In this document: piece after piece, positions 1-13,300 of the stretch
How the letters are laid out: each line of letters starts with the position of its first letter
How positions within the stretch are numbered: the stretch's first letter is position 1
DNA from: Styela clava
Lineage: Eukaryota > Chordata > Ascidiacea > Stolidobranchia > Styelidae
Direction of reading: 5' to 3'
Assembly: GCF_964204865.1 (NCBI RefSeq)
Contig: NC_135258.1
Location: 15,429,001-15,493,000 of the forward strand
Length of the DNA: 64,000 nt
The notes under the pieces: generated by a model
What the model saw: the letters and a program-made list of their open reading frames with translations, nothing else
What the model was told of the DNA's origin: nothing
The model's database searches: none
Program-made: the position numbers and the translations under genes

Positions 1-1165
1 TCACTTATGTAAATTCATATCTCGTTTAATATAATATCACATCAAAACGCAACACAGAGCGGATGTTACGCACGAGTAATATCACGATGGAGAATCATGT
101 ATCGCTTATTCATAAAATTTATCAAATCAGCAGTACTTACCCGTAACTTATCTAGCCTAAATCAGAGATAAAGCGTAGCTAAAATATATAGTTCAGTATG
201 ATGAAATATGTGAATGAATAGCGTGAATTTAGTCAGTAGCACAACATGATACTTTTTTTTCTTGTGGCAAAATTGGTCCTCACATTACCAAGTATTTCGT
301 GCTTGTCCTATTATTGATCTAGGATGGGATTATTATGAATAATATACCGGAAGATATGTTATCCCATTGTGGGAGATTGCGACAGATATTTTGAATGAAT
401 GAAGTTGTCACAATGAATAACAATTTTAAAAGGAAGTCATATGATGCAAACGTTCTATCGATGGAATGCGATCATCAACTCATTCAAAGAATAGCATTTG
501 CTAGGATTTTTCTATGAATGAATGCATCATAACATTTAACTTTACACTAAAAGTGGAAATTTTCCTAAAAATATGTGTACATGAGACAAATGCATTGTAT
601 ATATACATTGTGGCAAATGGTTCTAGATGCAGATAGTTCAGAAATCCACCATTCAATATGAAGCATCGTTCAATATTTTTTATATATATTTGTTGATTAG
701 CATCAAATATTACTCTGTGTTTGCCAGAGAGTCCGGTCATTTTTAAATATGTCCTAATTACGAAAGCCTAATGTCGTAATATCTATCATTTAAAATACTT
801 TTTTTAGTCCTTCATCCTTGCTACGAAAAATGATTTTTTGCGACCATGATAAGTAAAAATGTACAACAAATTCATTCTCAAAAATAATGGAAGAAATACG
901 GCAGCGCAAACGGCATACAAGGTGGATTAAACCTATCACCTTGCTTTTTTTCAAGACTTGACAACATATTCTTCTTAAAACTTGTCGTTATCTTCCCCAG
1001 ATAAACTTTATTTTGACAAAGATGACCTTGAAATGATGAGTTATTATAAAATATTCATATTGAGATTATACGCCTACCTTCTCACTTCTAAAATCATTCA
1101 AGCTCTTTATTTATTAATGAGGATTCATATTAGATATGTTTGTAATTTCGAACAAGTGAGGACCT

Positions 1166-1414
1166 GAAAAAATTTGGTACTCAGGTAGTATGTGAACCAA
1201 GATGACGGACACCGGAATGTAGTATGTGTACCGGGATAGGGTTAGGCCATAATTTTATTCCAATTTTCCTTATTTTAGTTCCATTACGAGTTCGGGGCCA
1301 AGTGGCTCCCGTAGTAATTGTACATGCAATTATGGCCTAACCCTCCCCTGGTACACATACTACGTTCCGGTGTCCGCCATCTTGGTTCACATACTACGGG
1401 AGTACCAAAAATTT
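1166..1414. repeat. Foldback (palindromic) MITE-like element
   Basis: Two arms of about 85 bases, 1166-1254 and 1328-1414, are near-perfect inverted copies of each other with only a few mismatches. They surround a spacer of roughly 75 bases. The arms contain motifs such as ggtactc, gtagtatgtg and gttaggccataatt. A single strand would fold into a long hairpin. No target-site duplication was clear, so the superfamily is not assigned. Parts of the arm recur in the dispersed repeats at 4141-4350 and 46207-46425, so this belongs to a wider family. Confidence 0.75.
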
Positions 1415-4140
1415 TGCGCTGATATCTTATCTACCTTTGTCATGATATATGTATAAACTATAGAAAATCTATAGCGAACGAGATCGGTGATAACAATTCA
1501 CGGTTTGAAACGTGTATTTGAATTTTGATATACTATTCAAAGCCGGAACTATTAGTCGCCGGGGATTGCACTTCGAATGGTTTGCAATACAAAATGCAAT
1601 CCTGCAACATCTTACATCGAATAGCATACTCGGGTCTGATTCAAACCTGTGAAAGAAAAAAGAAAACACATAACCACTTTGTAGTCTATATATTTCAATA
1701 CCAGTCAAAGATGATGAACAGTACACTTCCGGATTTAGTTTGCAGAAAGATCGGAACAAAAATTGTCTTGCTTACAAGTCTGACGCAAATTTAAATTAAT
1801 TACCCGATATATAATTGCAAATCAATAGTTTTGAAAATTTTCAAATGATACACATAAAACAGATGTTTTTTACGGATTACTTAAAACAGGCGTCCCTGCT
1901 GCTACAGTTTTATTAAATTCAAAGGAAAAAAGTAATTTTCGTTTTCATCGAGACGAATGAGAAAACGCACTGCACGATCCACCCGCGTGCTTCTTATGCA
2001 TAATGCATGATCGTTGTGGAGTTGTCTATTATAATTAATTGGGTTCGATGTATGAGTTACATCCATTTCCGGGTTCAAGTCTCAAGGGGATAAAGATGTG
2101 TGATCAAATATAGTTGAAGGATGAATAGTGATTAAAAGGTGGTTTTTATACATCTTCCATACTTGATAATGAATAACAAACTCGAAGCGAAAGAAAATTG
2201 ATTTCCATTGTATTAGAGGAAGATTTTAATTTGTAACCGCTTGATGGCTATCTCATACGCAGCACTGCGACCTTCATTTGCTCTTTAAAATCGACTTTTG
2301 TAATTCAATAATTTCTGTCCTTGATTGTCACAACTCAAATCATTCAAGTCATGAATATTGTAACAAATAACGTCACACGCTGCCAAAATATGGAGGTCAC
2401 GTTACACTTTAAATGAATAATTTGTTGGATTTGAGCTGCATTCGAAGAATACAAAGCGTTCTTTCTTTTATATACTGTGTATATTTTACGGTGCAGTATA
2501 CCAGCCATTAATTGTAAAAATGACGAAAATATAATCAGTAAAAGCTCATATTTCCAATCGAAATGACTGCAAAGTACCGGCACTCGCACAGCAAATCTAT
2601 CTTGTCACCTGTATAATGAACTCAGCACCCGCTTCATATGCCATACATTTATCGACTTATTTAAGTGAATGAAGCAATTCCGGCTTTCAGCCAATATCAC
2701 AATATCATCTCCATTATCTTGGATCGATATCCTTTGTTATTTGTGACCTGTCGTAGACTGACGATATCAACGTGAATCGTCGTCGCCCGTCATGTTGTAG
2801 CCTGAAGATGAACCTGTACATTCGCATTTTCTTTTGAGTTCTAAAAGCGATTGAGAAGTCTATTGTTGACATATTGATTGATAGTGTGGATGAGGATATT
2901 ATCCCAGCTTTCCGGGGATTCGCTACAAATATTATTGAAGAAGACCTGTAAATCAATTTCGTAAAATTAGTCGCATATCCCATGCTCCAACAATTTGGTA
3001 CTAATCGCATTGACAACAATTCGAAGGTGTAATAATGTAATATAATTAGAGTGATTGTAAAGGAGTAGAGGGAAAGCAAAATAACCATGATTGACCACAA
3101 AACTCGCCAGGAACTGTGCTTGTAATGCTACGGAGCAATGGCCGTAGCCGCCTTGATTTGACCCTCGTAATATCAGCAATTTTTGCCCAATACTTCGAGT
3201 ATGTTACCGATTACTTCCGTTTAAAACCAGTTTGGACTAGTCATGGCATCGAAACATAAAAATGGAGCATTACAGTCGACAGATACCAACATTTCTCCCT
3301 ACAATTACTGGTTACAATCGGTGTTTATTCATCTAAACACATTTGAATTGACGACTTACGTACGGCATGCGTAGTCGCGCTAGCCTATGTTTTGTATTTG
3401 CTAACCCATAAATGGTCATACTCTGCTAGTCTATATGACAATTCATGAAGGCACTCGTTGACATGATTGTGTCAAACCTCTTGGGATAGTCCTTTCGAAT
3501 TCCAACTCTTGAACTTCGAAGAATCTGTTGTTTTGTTGTCATGAACTCAATAAATCTAATGGGAATTATGTAAAATAAATGTTTAAACGTCATTCAAAAT
3601 GATAGTGATAAATTTGGATACATTGTAACGTATGTAATTTGGACAACTGAGATGATAGTTGGGTTTCGTGTACATCCTAGATGCTAAATTACGACTTGGA
3701 AACGTTTTATCATGTGTTCACACATATTCAAGGCGTTACGTGGAGTTGTTTGGTGCAAAGTGCTAATAATTAACCCGCGGACCAAATCCGGCTCGTTGAG
3801 TAATTCAATCTGGTCCGCCTGATGCTACCACAACCAAACTGAAATCAAATTTTGATGTTCCAGCTAAAATAGATTGATATTTCGCGATGCACAATTTAGG
3901 AACAACTAACCTAGACTATACTGATTCAGAATTAGATAATTTCATCCAGATAACTTGAGTTAAAATCGAATGAAAAATATTTATCGAATCTCATTTCAAG
4001 CGTGTCAAATCTCGTTTCTTCGACGTTTCAAAATTTAAAGCCCCTAAATACACTCACGAAATAGATTTTCTAATCATGCGAGATTATTAAGAATATATAT
4101 GGAAGTGATATCATGTCCTATATTCATTTCAGTGGAACAA

Positions 4141-4350
4141 GAAAATGGGCGCTCCAGTGTGTGTGTACCAATATGGAGGTAACTAATTTTGTTCGCCTGC
4201 TTTACATAAAGTTGTGTAAAGGGAAACCTTTGGACAGGGGTATTCACTCGGCTAAAACAGACAGTCCCCTAAAATAAGAAAAATCGGAATAAAATTATGG
4301 TCTAACCCTAACCTGGTACACATAATACGGTAGTAGCAAAAGTACAAAAT
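4141..4350. repeat. Dispersed repeat, copy 1
   Basis: This segment (ggcgctccag, then ggaggtaactaattttgttc, then a segment with gacagtcccc and attatggtctaaccctaacc) closely matches the copy at 46207-46425 on the same strand. Its right end, with aacctggtacacataatacgg, also resembles the arm of the foldback element at 1166-1414. It has no coding capacity. Its exact ends and class are not determined. Confidence 0.7.
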
Positions 4351-7300
4351 CAATCTCATACCAAAATCTTAAATGAAATATATCTCTGATTCTCGTTGTA
4401 TATACGAGCCAATATATTTAGAATGAACCAGAAAAAGCATCAAAGGAGTAAAGATAAAATAGTAGTATTCAACAGGTTTAGTTCATCTAAATCAGACATC
4501 CCAAAAGTAGTGATTCAACCATTATCGGTGGCGCGTCCACGCACCGATTTGATGGAACCAGTCCCTCCCATTTCTCCTATCATTTTTAATAATTTTTCGA
4601 AATGAGTGAAGTTTGATAAATAACTTTTTTCTCGAAAAAACTCAATTTTCAACATTTTTATTTTTAGTGAGTGATATTTCATGGTAAGTATGAATTAAAG
4701 CAAAATCATCAAGCTGCCTGTCAACAAGCATGTTTTTTTCTTTCGTATTGGCAAATTTTGAGTTTTTCGCTGAAACAGCATTGCGTAATAAGTCGTAAAT
4801 AGACGTTGTGTGATTTTGTTATTTAGTACTTTTAAGTATACACTTCACTCAAACCATAAAATTGATTTGAAAATTCCCTATATATGACAAATTCGTGTAT
4901 ATATAATTACATATGAAATCATATTTAAACGTTAATTACTAAGCTGCATATGAATTGCCATCAGTATACGCAAATCTTTGATCGCGTTGGTAATATTGTG
5001 CGTCACTGAGCACATTAAGTCACGTGATTTACGTCAGATCATCGGCCAAGTTGACGCAAAGCGGGGTGGAAAGTTCCATCAAACCTAAACGGAGTTCGAT
5101 TTCGGATGGCCCAGAGTTGTACGTAAATTTCAGACGTTCGATTGAGATTCACTAGCTAGAGTCATGCTGCAGCCATATAATTGTCGCTCACGGTAAATGA
5201 CATCTGACTAAGTGAATGACAGGGCTGTATCTGGAGAATTCCGTTCTCCTAAACTTCCTTTCATTTCCAGTGCTTACTCACACTGGGGAATTCATTTTGT
5301 TCTTCCGAACTGTTAAGATAAATTTTCCTTTTCAACTAGAATTTTCGAGTAAATCAGAACAGTAGACGATATTGGGCAAATTGAGCTTGCTTTACGTTAA
5401 TGACATACTTGTTGGATCATTATTGTGTGACAAAACAATTGTCGAATAGCATTGGTTCGGTGACATTTTACACGATTACGTACACGCAATGATTGATAAT
5501 GGACGTCATGACAATGCACTTAGGGATATGCATCATGACATCATATACAGCATGTATTACTTTATACCTTCATAGTATATAAAAGGTAGCCACGATTCAA
5601 TGAAAATTTGAATATTGTCATAAGGAAATGAACTAAACGACCCATAGATCGAATGAACAAAGAGGCAAAAACTTCATATGAGTATAAAATAAAATTTCCA
5701 ATATTCACGCTGACACGTGAGGGAAAAAAATCTACTTCCTCCGTATTTATTGTTTTGTAAATCATTTTTATCGTAATGTAAAAAGTTAAAAATTCACTGT
5801 GATATTTCTTAATATAATATAAGTTTTAATTTATTCGAATTATAAGACGATTGGCATCATAATAGCTATCCCTAACCTAATTGAAAACACGTTAAATAAA
5901 GTTAAATAAATTAAATGAAGTACTCTGTATATTTCACTCTATTTGTTTTTGGAAAGTAGGTGTTCCTCAACAACAACAAATACATCCATGAACAATTCAA
6001 TGCGTGCTATGAATGAAAATGTGAAGTTTGAAAATACTCAGTCAACGTAGCAAAAAATGTAGTTTAAAAATATCATCATTTATCATACCATTGACAGCGC
6101 AACTTGATCCCGCAATGAATACCGATGAAGGAATCACCTACCGTCGTTATATCTATGCCACCATGTTCCATACGCTTATTCCCTTTTATTCAAAGGAAGT
6201 TAAAAATAAACTTCCATTGTAAGTTGACACGATGGAGTGCCTAACCTACGTCAACCGGGTCGAAGGTTAAGAGTGTATTAAAGTAATACTAACAGAATGA
6301 ATAACTTTTCACAGAATCTATCGTAGGAATACTATGAGCAAAGTAAAATGTTATCTTCAGTTTTTTGTAGACTCTGAAAAGATTACGCAAATTTACTAGG
6401 GAAAGAACGAAATAGTGCTTTGGGGCGTTTGCAACCATTCATGTATCCGGGTAGGCCTGCAAAACAAGGGTTTTACCCGATAGGAATGCGTATGTCCGGT
6501 GTATATTTCCTACTAGAAACTATACAACTTTAAATATTTTTGTAAGAGGTGAAAACCTTCCATGCGTGTAGCTAACCGGAATAGCTTTCCATTGCGTAGG
6601 ACTATATGGATTTGGAACGTATGACCCTTTCCCACCTTTGACCCGCGATATTATTGAAAATAATCCGACGTCAATGTGTATCCAAAGACCGCACATGATC
6701 TTTGTAATTAATTTGCACAAAATGTTAACGACGCAAAAAATGAACATCAGCCGATCAACAAAATTCAAAAAGTAAGGTTAAAGTCCAATTTTCGAATTAA
6801 TTGTAAAATTTGCAAATTGCTTTTCTAAGATGATGTCATAAATGACATATTTCAAAAAAATATTAAAATGCTGTTACGACTAATGTAAATAAGCACATGG
6901 TCAAAATGACAATGTGTAGGACTGCAGGTATGTCAGAAGGTTACGCACCGAAAGTATATTTCAGTCATGAATGAAACTTCGCGAATAAATTTAGATTAAG
7001 TGGATTGTGCCGTAATCACAGTGACGTAACAGTTGGCAACCGGAACATTATATCATGTTAAAAAAGAACTAAATTGAAACAAAGAAATCGTGGAATAAGT
7101 TTGCCAGACAGCCCGAAACTGGCTGTCGCATTTTCCGGTGCTATTTTGTGACGTAATAACGTGATAGGAAATTAATTTGTCCTTGCTAGATTTTACTTTT
7201 CCGTGCTTTCCTTGAAAAATAGTTTGAATAACTAAATGCGGTCGGTATTAGCCAGCATTTAATTTGACTTTGAAAATGGCGTATACCTTGATATATCTCT

Positions 7301-9956
7301 TGGAGACATTCGCAGGTATTTCGGTTCAAAGTCATTTGGCATCTATGCAAAAATCCCTTCTACCATACGCCAGCATGCTTGATTGTTTTTGGCTTACATG
7401 CAATAAGCTAAAACTTCCGTTAGTATATATCCGCTACCTGAGATTTAAATATGATTCTCATAATCTATTTCATAACCTTTGACCCCGCTTTGACAGAAGT
7501 AATTACAGTATCAATATAATTATGGTATAATATACAGCATTTTTTGGTTTATGACAAGATTTTTGTAATGAAAAATATTGTAAACGCTCAAGTCATTTTG
7601 TTTGGCCTGAAGGGGAAACCTCTTCAAGCTTCGGATCGTGAACTGAATGGCAGGCCCAGATTTTTAACCACGTATTCGTTCAATTTTAATTCTGAATAGC
7701 TTCTAGAAACAAATCGAATATCCTATTGAAAATCCTTTATCAAACAAGTAAACGCATAACCTCGGCGTGGCTCAATTCGACCTCGCGACCATACGCAATT
7801 AAATTCTTCCCAATGGAGTTGGTATAGTGGTCTGTCAACACGAACAGCCAGTATGACGTCATTTGTGGGTTTATGTACCTAACTTATACTCCTTTTGTTA
7901 CCGCAAGTGATGAAATCGCTGACAAATGGTCGTAAAAACTATACCAGAATAGTACTACAGCTATGATACCAACCAACAATTTGAAGTTAACACGCGAATT
8001 TTAACTGATTTCCGTCTTCTCGTATAGCATCTGGAGTACACGGTGCAAGGCTCTTAAAAATTTATGACATGGATGTTGGTAAAATCGAAGAATTGACAGA
8101 GAACTGTCGGTCAGTTACCTACGATTTTATAATGAGGGTGACTTTGTCTGGATACGATAATCGAAAGATTTGAAGAACGGAACAGATGTATTTATTTTAA
8201 AGAAAACAAAGTGGCCGAGTAAAATTGCGAATAGGCGATTATAATGTTTTTATTCTCCGCTTTTCATGGCTCATTTCAGGCTCAATTTGAGCAAAATGGC
8301 TCATATTCCCATAGTTTTATTTCAACTCGTCGTAATAATATAAAGAAATTATTACGTTACCATGTAGTGTACTTTTTAGAACGCTCTATCATGGGATTGC
8401 ACAATCACATGCTGTTGCCTAAGCACTACGCTACCGGTATTTCATCGCGCTCGCACGGGTAAGAAATTGATAATGCCTCGTGGAATCCTAAAGCTTTTTT
8501 ATCTGTTAAACTTAGTGAAGTTAACAACTATTAACTACTAATTGTTACCCACGATGAAATTAGGAAAAAGTAATACAATATTTACCAATAGATATCCAGT
8601 ATCCACATTGAAGAAATTACAATGCTGCATGCGCGTATTCGTTTCAAAGAAGATGAAATTCAATGAATCCCCATCAGTCGGTCGTCAATTCAAATTCATA
8701 TTGTTATACATTTCATCGGGTGTTTGATTGGCGGCTTTTGGAGGTATGAATCGACACTCAGCCATAACTCGAGTGCTTTATTTGGCTCACTATTTTAACA
8801 ACATTCAACACTACGAGAACTGGGTCTATATATTTTTAAAATAAGCCTGGTAACAAACGGATCCGAAGCACGCCATATAATTCGTAGCCCGATTGAGAAG
8901 GGCCTTGGTATAGGAATCACCTACAGTGACTTAGGCTATATTCTGAAGTTTGAAGTCATTATCCCAACCCTAGTTTCGTAAAATCCTGGTCTTTTTGGAG
9001 TGGATTTTGTTTATATTGCGTTATAAAACTTAACTTATCTCAGCCTGTTATCAATGGAATCAAAGAATGCATACACAAAATGGTGGGGCAAATAACGATG
9101 GGTTACGTCAGCCATGGTTCCATAAAATTCTAGTAGTCTTGTGTCAAATGCACCGTAAATTTATAGTTCACCGGTGCAATTTACGCTACCTGTCTTATAA
9201 TGTCAGTAAATGTGTCTTTGGCGAATATCTAAAACACCGCATCTGCACCTATCCTAACCCAGACCGCTCGCTTACATAAAATAGGGCTTCTGGCCCCTGC
9301 TCAATTCAAACTCTGCCACCAAATATTCAAAAGAGTAAATCAGTTTGCAGTAGATAATTTATTCGAGTTAATTCAATAAGTCATTCGCGAGAACAAGCTG
9401 GAAAATAAGACATTTCGTTCGCATTAAACATAAAAGAAAATTATTACAGCGACTTATCGTAATAGCAATAATAAGAATAACAATAAAAATAATTTGTGAT
9501 CCAGTATGCCTTGGTTTTAGGAAAAGCCAAAAGGCTGGTTGCAAAAATGAGAATCTCGTCAAAAATCAAAACAATGGTTATCCCCCGAAGAAGGGTTAAT
9601 GACGTGGTGGAGTGGCGACTGTCTCCGAATCCAGCGGCAATTGGCCTTTGAATATCAAAAGTCAATTTGTTTCAACCTCGCCGACTTTTTTTTTCAATTT
9701 GAAATAAATCTGTAATTGGTTTAGTAAGTGAAACTGTATCAGAAATTATGTCACAATAGCAGTAAATAAAATAATTGTACTAAATTGATTAAGCAGCACA
9801 AAAGTAATAATATCAAAAAAGATTCTATGTTTGTTTGAAATAAAGATACGATCAGTTGAGAATTCAACATAAAATAAAATAATGAACAAGCACAACGAAG
9901 TAAAAATAAAGAATCGAACTTTTACAGGGTAGGCGAAAGTTAAGAAGAAAAAGCAC

Positions 9957-9962
9957 TTTATT
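9957..9962 (-). terminator. Candidate poly(A) signal of the DUSP gene
   Basis: The complement reads AATAAA, 405 bases past the stop codon of the minus-strand phosphatase gene. It would give a 3' UTR of roughly 420 bases. Other A-rich hexamers lie nearby, so this is a plausible rather than proven site. Confidence 0.4.
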
Positions 9963-10366
9963 GAAATTCAAAAGAATTTGGCACGGCCTATAAACTGAAT
10001 TTTTCGAAAATCATATTCAAGTGCATAATAATATTTATCGGTTAAGGGCGATTTTAACTTGAGCCCATAATTGTCATCTATTCTAAAATGCATTGTTGAG
10101 TGATAACTTTAACTAATCCTATCTAAGTGTTTTGTTCGTCTCTATTGATGGCGAGTTGGCAAACCTAAACAAAGGTCTACCTTCTCTTGTCAAAGAATGT
10201 ATAGTTTGTTTAACAAGCTGTCCACGACAAAATTTCATCTTCATTCGCCTTACACAGTGGATATCCCAACCATTGTCACATGGTTTGTATCAAGTTTTTC
10301 CCGCCGTGCGCTCATGTGCCGTTTTGCGTCGTTTCAGGATTCTTTAGTTTAGCTGGTGAAGCTCGT

Positions 10367-13300
10367 TCATGACATTGGTGTTGGAAGGCAAAAGACGCTT
10401 CTGTGCTCCTTGTGTGCCGATCCAGACCCGCTGGCACAAGATGACATTACTCCATTACTGGTACAGACTGGAAGAGCTGACGGAGTCGGCGGCGGCGGTG
10501 ACGTGAAAAACAATGTCGGCGGTGAGTTTGAAGACGATGATGACGATATTCCGCTATCTACTGCTTCTTGACAAACTCCCAAAGTCTTTTCGAAATCTAG
10601 AAGTTGTCCCATGAAGTTGAAATTTGGTGAAACGTTGTTCTTTCGCTGTTTAACGAAGTCGTAAGCGTCGTTGAGAGACCAGTTATTCTTTTGCATCAAG
10701 TACGCAACCGTGACAGTCGCGGAACGACTGATTCCAGCAAGACAGTGGACCAAAACACCGCAATTTTTTGATCTTGCTTCGTCTGTTAAAAAAATAGGTA
10801 ATGGTTATTTTATGCTTCATCGCCATCAGCACATTACAAAAACACATAAGGAGATGTATTTATATTTAAAATTGAACACAGTTTTGCTACAGTCCAGGCC
10901 ACCAAACCGGAAAAATAGACAAGAATACGGGCACGCTTACACGCAAACAGGTAAAGAAATCTAACTTAGTTTGAAACTAAATCTCAATATATCTAACAAA
11001 CACACTGTATGCTGATGTCATGCTATGTGAAGAATGTTATAGATTCTATATTTATCCACTTTTGTTGACGATAGGTATCGCAGATATGTTAAACAGACCT
11101 CGTCGCACGGCATGCTTTATGATTATCTATTTGGACAAAAACGGCTAACTTGTAAATTAAAAGTTTTTGTGTTCGTGTGGTTTTACGCCGCAGGCCATAT
11201 TTGAGTGTTTCAACGCCATTTTATACTGTTGTATAAAGTAAACTAACACATGGTTTCGCAATATAATACTTTTTTTCAAGAACAAGCCTATTAAAACGAG
11301 TGACGTATATTATACAATTAGGATTTCTCAAATACCTATTCTTAATCTACCCAAAACGCGACATCTCTAATTGACACGTCGTGATCCGTAACCGATAATA
11401 AAAGATAATTATTTTTTCCAGGCGGGAATTAAAAGCAAAAATACAACTGAAAATGAGACGCTTAGGTGAAAATTTTAGACCGAAATTCAGTTTTTTGGAG
11501 TAATATAGTAAAATGTAGTGTTACATTACCATTCCTAACATTTTTAAAAGGTCTGAATATAAAAATAATTCTTAGTTTTAGGAGTTTAATTTTGGATACA
11601 GTGAAAGTAAAATTGAGAAGTGATACCATGGTGACGAGCAACATCGCGTGCATTATTCGTTTGATAATACCTAAATTCGACGATAAGAATCGATCAAGGT
11701 GAAGACGAAAAAGAAACAAGAGAAAACGTTTATAAAAACAAACAAATCTCTGGTGATTTTGTGGTCTGCACTAAACCCTGTTCTTATATCCTCCATAGCA
11801 ATTTATGGCTTACCCTTGTCGCCAATGGAGGTTTCATACACGGGCCATATATGCATGAACGCAGCGTTGTTGGGTTAAGGGCGTGTGGTTTTGCGTCCTA
11901 TTCTCTATACTATTATATGACTAGGTGTTGCTTGACAAAAAGGCCATTCGCACGCTATCTTACATCAAATGGATGTTTTAGTTTACAGCTGATTTCGAGA
12001 TTTGAGCAATAATATATATGAAATTCTGGCAACGATAAATTAGGGTAAATGTAGAAAATATTTCAACAATGAAAAACTTACGTCACAATCTCTAAAATAG
12101 GTGTTCGAATAATTAAACAATCACTGACATATTTCATGTTGCGCATACTTTATACGGTTAAATATTAAACCAAATTCTCGGATCGTTTCTTTCAATAAAA
12201 TATATATATATTAGAAATAATAAGCATGCTGACGCTACTTATTTGAAATAGATAAGGGAGTGTATGAGCGTTTGCTCTTTGCTCTACAAACAAGGCTGCA
12301 CACGTAAGCAGACTACGAAAAGGATGTATTAGCGCAGAAAGGAAATGTCTTGCGGTCAGCGAAAGCTTCAAATGCTAACTAATTAGCATACCAGAGACGT
12401 TGCCACCTTATCGGGTTTTAGCAGTCGACGCATACATCATTTGAATTCCACCATAATAATTACGATAGATTCAAGTCACGGTACTTGGTTGAACATCCAA
12501 ATATAGTGTATTATGCACTGGTTTGTAATGCCCAATTTCAAGTGTCTCTATTCGAGTTTCTGATAACATGACAATTTTACGCGCCGAACTATAATTCAGG
12601 ATAACTTTGGCGTCCCTGGGTCGTGTGCAATGATCCGTGATGCGATTGTAAACAGAGAGAAAAGGATCCGGTTTCGCCGATTGAGACAGCGCTTTTGACC
12701 CTTTCAGCGCAATTTTGTAAATTACCAACACTAATTCCAATGACAATTGTCAAAAAGGGGTTAATTGGTGTGAGAATGTTTTCGGATTTCATGGATTACT
12801 GTTACGGTCTCTAGGCACGATAGCCGTGCGAAACGTCGACTCAAGACAACTGAGGGTTTTTAGTTTATAGACAATTGGAGAAGGCTCACTGCCGAATATA
12901 GCAGTGAAGTAAAGTTACACTTATTTCAGCTTTACCGCGGGCTTACACTCCAAACAAATAACAGTATTGTCGCGCGGAAAGCGATCTTACCTCGAGCACA
13001 CGAAGGCCAATTTCGACAATGCATCAAATTTACAGATAAACACTGGCGTTGCCATTTTTGGCTTTACAGGATAAGGCATTGTCACGCGACACGATGCTCG
13101 AGTATATTTACACACATAAACCTACACAATGTAGGAATGTGGAATTTGATAGTGAACAGAAATGTAAAATTGATTTTGCTTACAACCCATCACAATAAAA
13201 AAAACTCGCATCGTGATGAATTTGTCCCAGCTTGGAAAGTATAGCTGAATATGAGGATATCCTTGAATTTGGATTGTTTGGTAATAAGTCATATACGTGT

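Larger units (their letters stand above)
1..9944. other. Non-coding AT-rich region, no gene recognised
   Basis: The open frames here are all under about 130 codons. None has recognisable domain motifs, or splice sites that would join it to a conserved exon. The region holds a palindromic foldback element near 1.2-1.4 kb, a related dispersed repeat near 4.1-4.4 kb, and scattered AT-rich simple sequence. A B-box-like motif around 2090 (gggttcaagtctc) hints at a decayed tRNA-derived SINE but is too weak to annotate. It lies downstream of the phosphatase gene, which is on the minus strand. Confidence 0.6.

Noticed and set aside
2041..2100. tRNA gene suggested by a B-box-like gggttcaagtctc
   Set aside because: No matching A box at the right spacing and no cloverleaf stems could be drawn.
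7815..7845. tRNA-like start (gttggtatagtggtc)
   Set aside because: No B box or acceptor-stem complement follows. At most it is a decayed SINE head.
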